From positions 1-48,896 of the forward strand of contig DAOUES010000096.1 in assembly GCA_034430335.1 (NCBI GenBank): a stretch of 48,896 nt of DNA. The letters are read 5' to 3'. This DNA is from JAFGOY01 sp034430335. Its GTDB lineage: Bacteria; Chloroflexota; Anaerolineae; Aggregatilineales; UBA3940. The translations under genes were made by a program, and so were the position numbers. The notes under the pieces are model-generated. The model saw only the letters and a list, made by a program, of their open reading frames with translations, had not been told where the DNA came from and searched no databases. This document shows positions 34,043 through 41,316 of the stretch, one piece after another; position 1 is the stretch's first letter, and the number at the start of each line of letters is the position of its first letter.

Positions 34043-34389
34043 CGGTCATCCTCCGGGGATAGAAAGTCGGATAGCTGGGGTTTCTCGGCTGCGCATAACT
34101 CGCAGCCCACGTAGGGATCGTCTATCGACATTTCGTGCTTGCCGCACCATGCCGTGACCTCGACCTTCCGCCCCAACCCGACAACCCCGGCTGTAACACG
34201 CGCTTTCAGGTCAAGGTATTCGCTGGCGTTTGCCCATAGGATCGCCGGTACGGGGCAGCGCTCGCAGTCGTTCGGCTGCCAGTGCAGGGTTTTGGCCGAT
34301 TGTTTGATCAGTCGACATTCCTGTACGTTTCTGCCGCGATGGAAATCCTCGTAGTAGTACCGGCATTCTTTTCCGGCAGGCGTGATCAT
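34039..34389 (-). CDS. Cysteine-rich small protein, likely zinc-binding
   Basis: 116 residues from the ATG at 34389, with GGAG upstream. Cysteines are grouped: ECRYYYED, QECRLIKQ, NDCERCPVP, AWCGKHE and GCELC near the end, so eight Cys and some His could bind one or two zinc ions. There is no signal peptide. I do not recognise a family. It overlaps the HAD/DinB gene by 4 bp and lies about 97 bp after EF-P, so it may be coupled with HAD/DinB. Confidence 0.72.
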   Translation of the reverse strand: MITPAGKECRYYYEDFHRGRNVQECRLIKQSAKTLHWQPNDCERCPVPAILWANASEYLDLKARVTAGVVGLGRKVEVTAWCGKHEMSIDDPYVGCELCAAEKPQLSDFLSPEDDR

Positions 34390-34413
34390 ACGATTTCTCC
34401 AATCACCGAACCG

Positions 34414-34443
34414 AACGCCCCTGTTGGCGCTTGCAGGGGCGTT
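34414..34443. terminator. 10-bp perfect hairpin between efp and the Cys-rich gene
   Basis: AACGCCCCTG (34414-34423) and CAGGGGCGTT (34434-34443) with a 10-nt loop. The T run follows on the plus strand only (34442-34445), so on the minus strand it is at most an attenuator or RNA-stabilising hairpin. Confidence 0.5.
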
Positions 34444-34486
34444 TTGATCCTTACGCAAAAACACAGTTTAGCGATGTGGGTACAGC

Positions 34487-35044
34487 CTAAACACGGGTCA
34501 CGTAATCGCCGTTGCGCGTATCGATCCGGATCACGTCGCCCACGTTTACAAACAGGGGGACGGTGACTTTCAACCCGGTAACGGTGATCACCTGTTTGGT
34601 CGCCCCCGTCGCCGTGTCACCCGCGACCGCCATTTCTGACTCGGCGACCTCCTGTTCGACCGTCGCCGGAAGCTCGAAGTCGATGATCTCGCTCTCGAAT
34701 GAAGACAGCTTCAACTGCTGGTTCTCGGTCAGGTAGAGAACGTCGTCGCCGAACACTTCCGCGCTGATCTGGGGCTGTTCGAAAGTTTCGACATTCATGA
34801 AATGCAGGAACTCGTCGTCGCTGTACAGGTATTCGACGACCGCCGTTTCGAGCCGGACGTTCTGTACGCGGTCACCTGAGTTGTAAGTGACTTCGCGGGT
34901 AGTGCCGGTTCGCAGGTTGCGTACCATTACCCGGATGGTCGCTTTTCCTCGGCCTGGTTTGTGGTGGTGATATTCGAGGACTTTGTATAGCTCGCCCTCT
35001 TGTGTGTAGGTCACACCTCGGCGAAGCTCATTGACATCGATCAT
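34487..35044 (-). CDS. efp: Elongation factor P
   Basis: 185 residues, exactly the family length. Three beta-barrel domains: KOW-like (1-63), OB (68-125) and C-terminal OB (130-185) ending VNVGDVIRIDTRNGDYVTRV. The tip loop reads HHHKPGRGKA with R32 at the position that is Lys in E. coli (K34) and Arg in EarP-type organisms. EF-P relieves ribosome stalling at polyproline. GGAG lies upstream. No EarP, EpmA or EpmB gene is in the window. Confidence 0.96.
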   Translation of the reverse strand: MIDVNELRRGVTYTQEGELYKVLEYHHHKPGRGKATIRVMVRNLRTGTTREVTYNSGDRVQNVRLETAVVEYLYSDDEFLHFMNVETFEQPQISAEVFGDDVLYLTENQQLKLSSFESEIIDFELPATVEQEVAESEMAVAGDTATGATKQVITVTGLKVTVPLFVNVGDVIRIDTRNGDYVTRV

Positions 35045-35093
35045 ACTGAAATTATCTCCAGGATATTGGTTTAAGTTTGAATTATCACCGGCG

Positions 35094-35123
35094 ATTATAG
35101 CGTGAGGGTGTCACCGCATACAA
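35094..35123 (-). promoter_or_regulatory. Promoter of efp
   Basis: TTGTAT (35123-35118), 18 bp, TATAAT (35099-35094) on the minus strand, about 50 bp before the efp start. Confidence 0.62.
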
Positions 35124-35180
35124 GCCGCCACTATGAGGGGCGGGCCTCGTGCCCGCTCAGGGTCCGACGCAAGCCGCCAA

Positions 35181-35206
35181 CTTTAGCCCGACGCTTCAGC
35201 GCCGGG
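35181..35206. repeat. 23-bp palindromic repeat, copy 2, at the end of the DUF89 gene
   Basis: CTTTAGCCCGACGCTTCAGC followed by GCCGGG matches the 25297 copy in all but two positions. On the minus strand it encodes the last residues KPGAEASG and the TAA of the DUF89 gene. Confidence 0.65.
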
Positions 35207-36091
35207 TTTCGGCAATTTGTCGCCGGGCTGCCCGTCACGTGCCTGGCTCAGTATCACGCCGCCCACCGGGGCACCTGCATCGCGCCCCAGCACCGGGCAC
35301 TTGGCCTGTAGCAGCAGGAACACCCTGCCCCCGGCCTCGTTCAACGTTTCGTAGTTGGCCTGCCCTTTGGCAATGACCATATCGGCCTGGTCGAAGCGCT
35401 CGCGGAACGCCGTGCTGCACCGGCTCAAGATCGTTCCTTGTGTGTCAGAACCGGTTTCGATGACAGCAGCGGCGGCCTTGTCCAGGTCTGCCTGAACTGC
35501 ATCTTCAAGCGTGGCATCGTTTAGAATCGGGCCGCTCTTTACCACATAGGTCACCGGCTTGCCATACTCCGCATTGAGCGTCTCGATCAGCAGCCGGTCG
35601 AACACCGTCTCCCCGGCGTTGTCGGCCAGGTAGAGAATATCGTTCGCCCGGTCAAGCGTCTCCATAAACGCCGGGCGATTATCCACTGCGTAAGGCGCAG
35701 CCAGCACCCGCTCGACCGTTCCCCACAGGTCAAAGTCATCGGCGGCGGCAAAATCGATGATATTCCCGGCAATGCTGATCCTGATCGCCGTGTCGAGCGG
35801 ATCGTCGGCTTCGGTGACCAATTTCTTCAGGCGCGGGTAAAGCTCAAGTGCCTGCTCGGTGCTTTTTCGTTTGTCTTCACGATACGGGTCGTCGTTTCCC
35901 GTTACTTCGGCGGCGATCTTCAGGATCAGATATGCGATCTCAGGCGGCGTCAGCGTCGGGTCTATCGAGCGCAGTATGTCCAGAGAGCGGTGCATGATCG
36001 TGATCTGCTGCGCTTCGCTGGCGCTGGCTTTGCGTCCTGCCGTCAGCCCGACCTTCAGCAGGCAGGGGTAGCAGTCCAGAAATGTTCTCAT
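35183..36091 (-). CDS. DUF89/ARMT1-like metal-dependent phosphatase
   Basis: 302 residues from ATG 36091, with GGAGG upstream. DUF89 signatures: N-terminal RTFLDCYPCLLKVGL with two Cys, NIIDFAA, ILYLADNAGETVFDRLL (metal-binding Asp/Asn), YVVKSGPILNDATLEDA and MVIAKGQANYETL. Family members are proposed damage-control phosphatases that remove phosphate from reactive phospho-metabolites. The C-terminus is formed by a repeat that supplies the stop codon, so the original end may be lost or changed. Cytosolic. Confidence 0.88.
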   Translation of the reverse strand: MRTFLDCYPCLLKVGLTAGRKASASEAQQITIMHRSLDILRSIDPTLTPPEIAYLILKIAAEVTGNDDPYREDKRKSTEQALELYPRLKKLVTEADDPLDTAIRISIAGNIIDFAAADDFDLWGTVERVLAAPYAVDNRPAFMETLDRANDILYLADNAGETVFDRLLIETLNAEYGKPVTYVVKSGPILNDATLEDAVQADLDKAAAAVIETGSDTQGTILSRCSTAFRERFDQADMVIAKGQANYETLNEAGGRVFLLLQAKCPVLGRDAGAPVGGVILSQARDGQPGDKLPKPGAEASG

Positions 36092-36204
36092 GCGTCCTCC
36101 GCAAATAAATAGTGGCCGGTCGGATGCTCCCAGTGCCATTGAGAGTGTGTCGAAACAGGTTGAATTGGCGACCGGTTGAGGGTGAAAACCGCCTGTCGCG
36201 TCGA

Positions 36205-36233
36205 ATGATACCCAACGCACTGGCGAAAATCAA
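36205..36233 (-). promoter_or_regulatory. Candidate promoter of the DUF89 gene
   Basis: TTGATT (36233-36228), 17 bp, TATCAT (36210-36205) on the minus strand; leader about 105 nt. Confidence 0.48.
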
Positions 36234-36307
36234 TTCGTCCCCCTTTTCCTGTGAAGTTTCTATCTGTCGATGAGCGAAACGAATTTACGGGTAGACTTCA
36301 AACTGGA

Positions 36308-36336
36308 TTGCTATTGTACGTAGGTAAGGGTATAAT
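36308..36336 (+). promoter_or_regulatory. Promoter of the two-gene cassette of unknown function
   Basis: TTGCTA, 17 bp, TATAAT on the plus strand. The start near 36343 gives a leader of about 80 nt. The spacer 36092-36423 holds this and the divergent DUF89 promoter, no gene. Confidence 0.65.
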
Positions 36337-36423
36337 GACGCCCGCTTGAAACCCCGCATTTTCCAGGGGCAACGTGGTAAGTGTGTCTGATACATGCTGT
36401 CCACAGTACGGAGGCGTGCCCAA

Positions 36424-38013
36424 GTGCTGCAGCGAAAGACCCAGACCGATAAATACTGGGTTGAAGACTTCCAGTTAGAACAATCTGATATCGATCACCT
36501 CTACAACGTCTTATTGGAAATCGAAACCCCGCTGTCTACCGATCAAATGGCTCTGATCCTTGTCCGCAATCGTGTGAGGATAGAGGCTGAGAAACGAGAA
36601 TTGCGGGTTTCACCGGGTGATAGTTACCTCCCGTGTAAAGAATACCGGGAAGGTGATATTATCACCCTGCCGCAGTTTTCTGGTGTTCAGGCGAAGGTGA
36701 AAGTGGTTCGCCCTGGTGAAAATCCTGACTGCGGCAGTTTTTCGGTGATATCGGTTGAGCTTGATTCCGGGGAAGTCGTCGAACTGGCCTCTGAGTACGA
36801 TTTAGAGCATCCCCTGAACGTTGTTCCCGAAGTTGATGAGAAAACCGAAGACAGTGAACTGGTGCCGGAGGAGATATTCATCGAATACGGTGGATATGTC
36901 GCCGAACGGTTGGAGGAGACTTTCTCCGACCACGACGATCTGGTCCGTCTGGCAGGCCGTTGGTTCCCGAAGTCACTGCTTGCCGATGTCAATATCGGCC
37001 ACTTGAACCTGGCTGAAGCCGTCCTCGACATGCACGGCGGCGGTCCGTTGACGACTCCCGAAATCCTCGATCAGATTGGTATGATGGATGATGTCAACCA
37101 GCGGCTCGCCGAATTTTCGATGAATTATGCCCTGCAAGAGGACAACCGTTTTGACGAAGTTGGCGCTGCCGGTCAGGTTCTCTGGTATCTGCACCGGATG
37201 GAGCCGGACGAAGTCCGCAATATCCCTGACCGCCTGGAATACGTTTCCCTGCCGGATGATCCCGACTTGTTGACCGAAGAGATGAAGGAACTGGAACTGC
37301 AAATCGGCGATGAGCATTCTGATATTCCGGTTCGGCGTGGCCCCGCCCCGCAGTCGGTGACCATCACCCTGACTTATCCCCATCGCCGCGCCGGGACTTT
37401 GCCGCTGTCGCATCAGCTCCGGCGCATGTTCCCGACGGCCTATCGCGCTCCCCGGATCCGTTTCACGATTGTCGATGGCGATACCGGTGAAGAGATTCCT
37501 GCCTGGGTGGTGATGGCAGGTGGTTATGTCTATGGCCTCAAGAAATGGTTCGAAACCCACGATGTTCCTGCTGGCGGGTATCTGACCATCGAGCGAACCA
37601 GTGTCGAGGGGACGGTAATGGTCAAATATGCCGGTCGTAATCCTCGGAAAGAATGGGTGCTGACTGCTTTTGTCGAGAGCAGCCGTCTGCGGTTTGAGAA
37701 CCGCCAGCGAACGGTCTCCTGCGAGTACGATGAACTGATGATGATTGATGTCGACGACGATGAAGCAGTCGACAAATTATGGTCACAGGCTCGAAGCGGC
37801 AAAGTATCGTTTGAAGAACTCGTCTCGTCCATCGCCCGCGAACTGGCGGCCCTGAACCCGCAGGGGAATATCCATGCCAAGACCCTGTACGGCGCGGTGA
37901 ATGTCGTAAGGCGCTGCCCGCCGGGACCGATCTTCTCTTTGATCGTCGCGCTTCCACAGTTCGAACAGGTCGGCGGCCCGTACTGGCAGTTATCGAAAAG
38001 CGATGCCGAATAG
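36424..38013 (+). CDS. Multidomain protein of unknown function, possible DNA-binding
   Basis: 529 residues from the GTG at 36424, favoured by GGAGG 9 nt upstream; an in-frame ATG at 36394 has no ribosome-binding site. No catalytic motif is seen. The N-terminal helices contain DHLYNVLLEIETPLSTDQMA; a beta-rich segment follows (EGDIITLPQFSGVQAKVKVV). A region near 185-260 (LNLAEAVLDMHGGGPLTTPE, ALQEDNRFDEVG, VLWYL) has the look of a HARE-HTH winged helix as in RNA polymerase delta. A segment near 310-420 (LPLSHQLRRMFPT, VYGLKKWFETHDVPAGGYLT) has the look of a B3-like barrel. These two are inferences. The next gene is 117 bp downstream on the same strand. Confidence 0.7.
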   Translation: MLQRKTQTDKYWVEDFQLEQSDIDHLYNVLLEIETPLSTDQMALILVRNRVRIEAEKRELRVSPGDSYLPCKEYREGDIITLPQFSGVQAKVKVVRPGENPDCGSFSVISVELDSGEVVELASEYDLEHPLNVVPEVDEKTEDSELVPEEIFIEYGGYVAERLEETFSDHDDLVRLAGRWFPKSLLADVNIGHLNLAEAVLDMHGGGPLTTPEILDQIGMMDDVNQRLAEFSMNYALQEDNRFDEVGAAGQVLWYLHRMEPDEVRNIPDRLEYVSLPDDPDLLTEEMKELELQIGDEHSDIPVRRGPAPQSVTITLTYPHRRAGTLPLSHQLRRMFPTAYRAPRIRFTIVDGDTGEEIPAWVVMAGGYVYGLKKWFETHDVPAGGYLTIERTSVEGTVMVKYAGRNPRKEWVLTAFVESSRLRFENRQRTVSCEYDELMMIDVDDDEAVDKLWSQARSGKVSFEELVSSIARELAALNPQGNIHAKTLYGAVNVVRRCPPGPIFSLIVALPQFEQVGGPYWQLSKSDAE

Positions 38014-38130
38014 GTAGTTCGAAAACCGGGTTATTGATCCTTCCGTCATTGTGCAGTTTCTTTACTGCTAACCATAATAGTGAAGAATCGGTTTTTCCGG
38101 CTTTAGCAATATTTGAAGGGATTTCGCTGC

Positions 38131-38568
38131 GTGGTTAAACCACCTGCTCCACCACAACTGAACAAACCAACGATGACCACTCGTTTCTTTGTTGACGAAG
38201 AGTGGTGGAAACAGTCCGATAAAGATTTCCGCCTGGAATTGAATCGGCTCTGTGAAGAGTACGCCGGGGAGCCGATGCCCGAAGAGGCCGGTGATCCTTC
38301 CATCGACTGGGTTGATCCGCTGACCGCCCGTGTCGTGAGGGTCGACCCGGCCATGTATTACTTCTTGACGACCTGCTGCGTTCATCCCGATTTCATCACT
38401 GACCGCACGACGCTGATCGAGGCGGTTTTTCGTGCGCTGGTCGCCGCGGCCAATGTCCCGATGACGCCCATCGAACTATCCGAACGGATCGGCAGACCGG
38501 CTGATACCATCTACAAGACCCTGGCCGGGCGGAAAGTCTTCAAGGGCATCCGGCCTTTCTCAGGTTAG
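38131..38568 (+). CDS. Small protein of unknown function, partner of the preceding gene
   Basis: 145 residues from GTG 38131 (AAGGG 13 nt upstream); an ATG at 38173 is possible. An acidic N-terminal half (FFVDEEWWKQSDKDFRLELN) is followed by a helical C-terminal half that could be a winged helix: TTLIEAVFRALVAAANVPMTPIELSERIGRPADTIYKTLAGRKVFKGIRPF. This resembles the HARE-like region of the preceding protein. No family is recognised. The two genes probably form one unit, ending before tRNA-Arg. Confidence 0.68.
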   Translation: MVKPPAPPQLNKPTMTTRFFVDEEWWKQSDKDFRLELNRLCEEYAGEPMPEEAGDPSIDWVDPLTARVVRVDPAMYYFLTTCCVHPDFITDRTTLIEAVFRALVAAANVPMTPIELSERIGRPADTIYKTLAGRKVFKGIRPFSG

Positions 38569-38582
38569 TGTTCCGGCACTTC

Positions 38583-38611
38583 TTGACGGGCTTCCTTCTG
38601 TTGGCTAGAAT
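38583..38611 (+). promoter_or_regulatory. Promoter of tRNA-Arg
   Basis: TTGACG, 17 bp, TAGAAT on the plus strand, about 37 bp before the tRNA 5' end. Confidence 0.7.
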
Positions 38612-38647
38612 GCTTCATAATCGACTGGTAAATGAATAGCCTTATTC

Positions 38648-38720
38648 GCCCTCGTAGCTCAGTGGATAGAGCGGCAGCCTTCTAAGCTGATGGTCGCAGG
38701 TTCGAGTCCTGCCGGGGGCG
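38648..38720 (+). tRNA. tRNA-Arg (anticodon UCU)
   Basis: 73 nt. Acceptor GCCCTCG pairs with CGGGGGC (one T-G pair); D arm GCTC-AGTGGATA-GAGC; anticodon loop CTTCTAA with anticodon TCT; T arm GCAGG-TTCGAGT-CCTGC is perfect; discriminator G. CCA is not encoded. A T5 run follows directly. Confidence 0.95.
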
Positions 38721-38791
38721 CTGTTTTTATCTTGGGCCGTTTCTTCTATTGACAATCTATCCGGAAATTACCTCGTAAGGTTCATTTTGTG

Positions 38792-38827
38792 CCTATCCGA
38801 AACAAGCAATGCGGACTTATGGATAGG
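38792..38827. repeat. Hairpin CCTATCC/GGATAGG
   Basis: A 7-bp inverted repeat with a 22-nt loop, followed by TTTT, between tRNA-Arg and the GH99-like gene. The arms match those at 13662-13689. Confidence 0.45.
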
Positions 38828-38914
38828 TTTTAGGACTACGGTAATCTAGAACAAAATCACAGTGTGCATATACTACAAAAACCGACCGTTGGTATTGACC
38901 CACATGGAGGAAAT

Positions 38915-40630
38915 ATGCGTATGAAGCGCGTGATACTTGGCTTCGTAACCCTGGTCGTTTTGCTGATCGCCTTTTCCGTTCCAACTCAACCAGCTGCGGC
39001 CCAGGCCGGTCATCAGGTGTGGACGTTCTACATGGGCTATTGGACCGGTGGCATCTCCTGGGATGCGCAGGCGAACATCCTCGGCGACTGGCCGACAATG
39101 GGTAAATACGACTCGCGTGACCCCGGTGTGGCCGCCGCCCACATCGATCAGGCCCAAAGCGCCGGGATCGACGCTTTCCTGGTAAGCTGGTATGGCTCCG
39201 GCGAAACACTCACCACTACGCCTACTCTGAACAATATGCTCGACCGCGCCGCCGAAAGAGGCTTTCACGTGGCGGCTGTCCTCGACTGTTTCAACCCCGG
39301 TTTCATGCGTGATCGCGGCCAGATTGTTTCTTCGCTGAACTACTTGATCCATGATCGTGTTAACCATCCGGGCTATCTGCGCTACAACGGGAAGCCGGTG
39401 ATCGTCTTTGCCTTCCAGGATACGCTGGGTTTTTCGACCGCCGATTGGCAGGCGATCCGCAACGAAGTCGATCCGGGCCGGAACACCATCTGGCTCGCCG
39501 AAGGACTCAACGGGTGCTGCATGTACGGCGGTGCGATGGACGGTATGTACGCTTTCAACATCGCCTGGGCCGGTGGCAGTGCCGCCCGGTATTCTCTTGA
39601 GCAGAATTCGGTCTACGCGCAGGGTGGATCGATCTACGTGCCGACCGTTCACCCCGGTTGGGATGAAGACCGGATCGCCGTGCGCGATGGCCGCGCGAAC
39701 CCAACCGCGCGCCAGGATCGGGCCGGTGGGCAGTATCTGATCAACAGTTGGAACGGCGCAACCTCGGTCAACCCGGATGTGATCCTCGTCGTCAGTTGGA
39801 ATGAGTTCATGGAAGGATCGTATATCGAGCCGAGCCAGGTTTATGGCACGCAGAGTCTCGATATACTGCGTTCGCTGATCGTTGCCTGGAAAGCCGGTGC
39901 GCCTGCGGGTGCTTCTCCCGTATCGGTCAGCCCGCCTTCCACCGGCGCAGCCGGGATTGTGGCCGAGGCCACATCCTACGGGTTGAATGTCCGGTCGGGG
40001 CCGGGGACGGAATATGCCGCGCTCGGCCAGATTTATCCCGGCGCGCAGTATGCCGTAACCGGCAGTCAGGCTGATTGGCTGTCGATTGATTACAACGGGC
40101 AGACGGGCTGGGTGGCCGGGTGGCTGGTTCGCCAGTCTTCCGGTGCGCTGTCGTCGGTGTCGCCTGCCGCTGCTCCTGTGACGGCGGCTGCCGGTGAGTT
40201 CGCCGAATCCCTTACCTACAGTCTCAACGTTCGCTCCGGTCCCGGCACCGAGAACCAACCGGTTGGGCAGATCCACCCGGGAACGAAATACGCCGTGCTT
40301 GGCCGTTCCGGTGATTGGGTATCCATCGACTACAACGGGCAGACGGCCTGGGTCGCCGGGTGGCTGGTGACGATCACCGGGGTGCCGGTTCCCGTTGCCC
40401 CGCAGCCGGTCATCGACTTCCGTGCATCACCGGCCACCGTCAAGCGCGGGCAGTGTGCAACTGTCGCCTGGGATGTCGAAAATATCGACAGTGTGTACTT
40501 CGACGGCGAGGGAGTCGTCGGCCATGCTTCGCGTGAAGTCTGCCCGGCATCGACCTCGACCTATTTTCTCGATGTCGTCCTCGTCGACGGTTCGACCACC
40601 CGCCGCGAGGTAACCGTCACCGTTCAATAA
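38915..40630 (+). CDS. Exported GH99-like protein with two SH3b domains
   Basis: 571 residues; GGAGGAAAT precedes the ATG. Signal peptide 1-30 (core FVTLVVLLIAF, cleavage near AAA-QAGH). The GH99/GH71-like TIM barrel (about 35-330) has WTFYMGYWTGG, DAFLVSWYGSGET, YNGKPVIVFAFQD and VSWNEFMEGSYIEPS, the last being the typical GH99 W-NE-F-EGS-IEPS block. Two SH3b domains (about 347-405 and 428-487), each with LNVRSGPGTE and WVAGWLV, bind cell-wall or glycan ligands. A C-terminal Ig-like domain (about 498-571) follows. It probably acts on surface polysaccharide outside the cell. Monocistronic, with a terminator. Confidence 0.87.
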   Translation: MRMKRVILGFVTLVVLLIAFSVPTQPAAAQAGHQVWTFYMGYWTGGISWDAQANILGDWPTMGKYDSRDPGVAAAHIDQAQSAGIDAFLVSWYGSGETLTTTPTLNNMLDRAAERGFHVAAVLDCFNPGFMRDRGQIVSSLNYLIHDRVNHPGYLRYNGKPVIVFAFQDTLGFSTADWQAIRNEVDPGRNTIWLAEGLNGCCMYGGAMDGMYAFNIAWAGGSAARYSLEQNSVYAQGGSIYVPTVHPGWDEDRIAVRDGRANPTARQDRAGGQYLINSWNGATSVNPDVILVVSWNEFMEGSYIEPSQVYGTQSLDILRSLIVAWKAGAPAGASPVSVSPPSTGAAGIVAEATSYGLNVRSGPGTEYAALGQIYPGAQYAVTGSQADWLSIDYNGQTGWVAGWLVRQSSGALSSVSPAAAPVTAAAGEFAESLTYSLNVRSGPGTENQPVGQIHPGTKYAVLGRSGDWVSIDYNGQTAWVAGWLVTITGVPVPVAPQPVIDFRASPATVKRGQCATVAWDVENIDSVYFDGEGVVGHASREVCPASTSTYFLDVVLVDGSTTRREVTVTVQ

Positions 40631-40642
40631 GTGCGGCTGCTG

Positions 40643-40682
40643 AAAAAAATAACAGCCAGGGGATCGCCTCTGGCTGTTTTGT
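40643..40682. terminator. Terminator of the GH99-like gene
   Basis: 9-bp stem AACAGCCAG (40651-40659) / CTGGCTGTT (40670-40678), T run after it and A run before it, so it may be bidirectional. Confidence 0.88.
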
Positions 40683-40752
40683 GTTATGGGGGTAGGGGGA
40701 TCAATATCCCCATAGCTGTCAATTTAAAGAACCGAAACCTGAGATGCTTTTT

Positions 40753-40804
40753 GCGAGCGGTAGCGAGCAGTTAATTCAATTCGCGTAATCTGCGTAATTC
40801 GCGG
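40753..40804. repeat. Intergenic repeat GCGAGCGGTAGCGAGCA-AATTCGCG, copy 1
   Basis: GCGAGCGGTAGCGAGCA (40753-40769) and AATTCGCGTAATCTGCG (40778-40794) recur inverted at 48332-48373, the first 17 bp with one change. Confidence 0.55.
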
Positions 40805-40841
40805 ATAAACCTTGAGGTTCAATACCAAAGACCTCGCTCGA

Positions 40842-41312
40842 TCAATATCCCTTCGATTGTTCGCGCAGGGTGCGTCTGATCTTCCGCTCCGATTCCCGCT
40901 TGGCAATGGCCTGCCGCTTGTCGTGCTGTTTCTGGCCCTTCGCCAGCCCGATCTCGATCTTGGCCCGCCCCCGGCTCAGGTAGACGCGCAGCACGATGAT
41001 CGTATAACCCTTCCGCTGCACATCCGCCGACCACCGGTCGATCTCGCGGCGGTGCATCAGCAGCTTTCGCGGGCGAAGTGGATCATGGTTGTCCCGGTGG
41101 GCAGGATCGTATTGTGCGATGTGCATGTTCAGCACCCACAATTCTCCCCGCCGCTCGGCGACGTAGGCTTCCTGGATGCTGACATGCCCGGCCCGGATCG
41201 ATTTGATTTCGGTGCCGGTCAGCACGATGCCTGCTTCGAGCGATTCCTCGATGAAGTATTGGTGACGAGCCTTGCGGTTCGTCGCGATTACTTTGACGTT
41301 TTCTGTAGCCAT
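40842..41312 (-). CDS. smpB: SmpB, tmRNA-binding protein
   Basis: 156 residues from ATG 41312; a GTG at 41315 is in frame. SmpB signatures: NRKARHQYFIEESLEAGIVLTGTEIKSIR, VSIQEAYV, NMHIAQYDP, HDPLRPRKLLMHRREI, and the basic C-terminal helix RKIRRTLREQSKGY. It delivers tmRNA to stalled ribosomes in trans-translation. It lies directly after the S41 protease gene (4 bp), probably in that transcript. The tmRNA gene itself is not in this window. Confidence 0.96.
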   Translation of the reverse strand: MATENVKVIATNRKARHQYFIEESLEAGIVLTGTEIKSIRAGHVSIQEAYVAERRGELWVLNMHIAQYDPAHRDNHDPLRPRKLLMHRREIDRWSADVQRKGYTIIVLRVYLSRGRAKIEIGLAKGQKQHDKRQAIAKRESERKIRRTLREQSKGY

Positions 41313-41316
41313 CACG

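Noticed and set aside
38873..40276. Long open frame on the minus strand opposite the GH99-like gene
   Set aside because: It is a frame shadow in GC-rich codons; the plus-strand protein has a signal peptide, clear domains and a ribosome-binding site.
40640..40841. tmRNA gene next to smpB
   Set aside because: The spacers beside smpB are too short or filled by a terminator and repeats; no tRNA-Ala-like ends or tag frame were seen.
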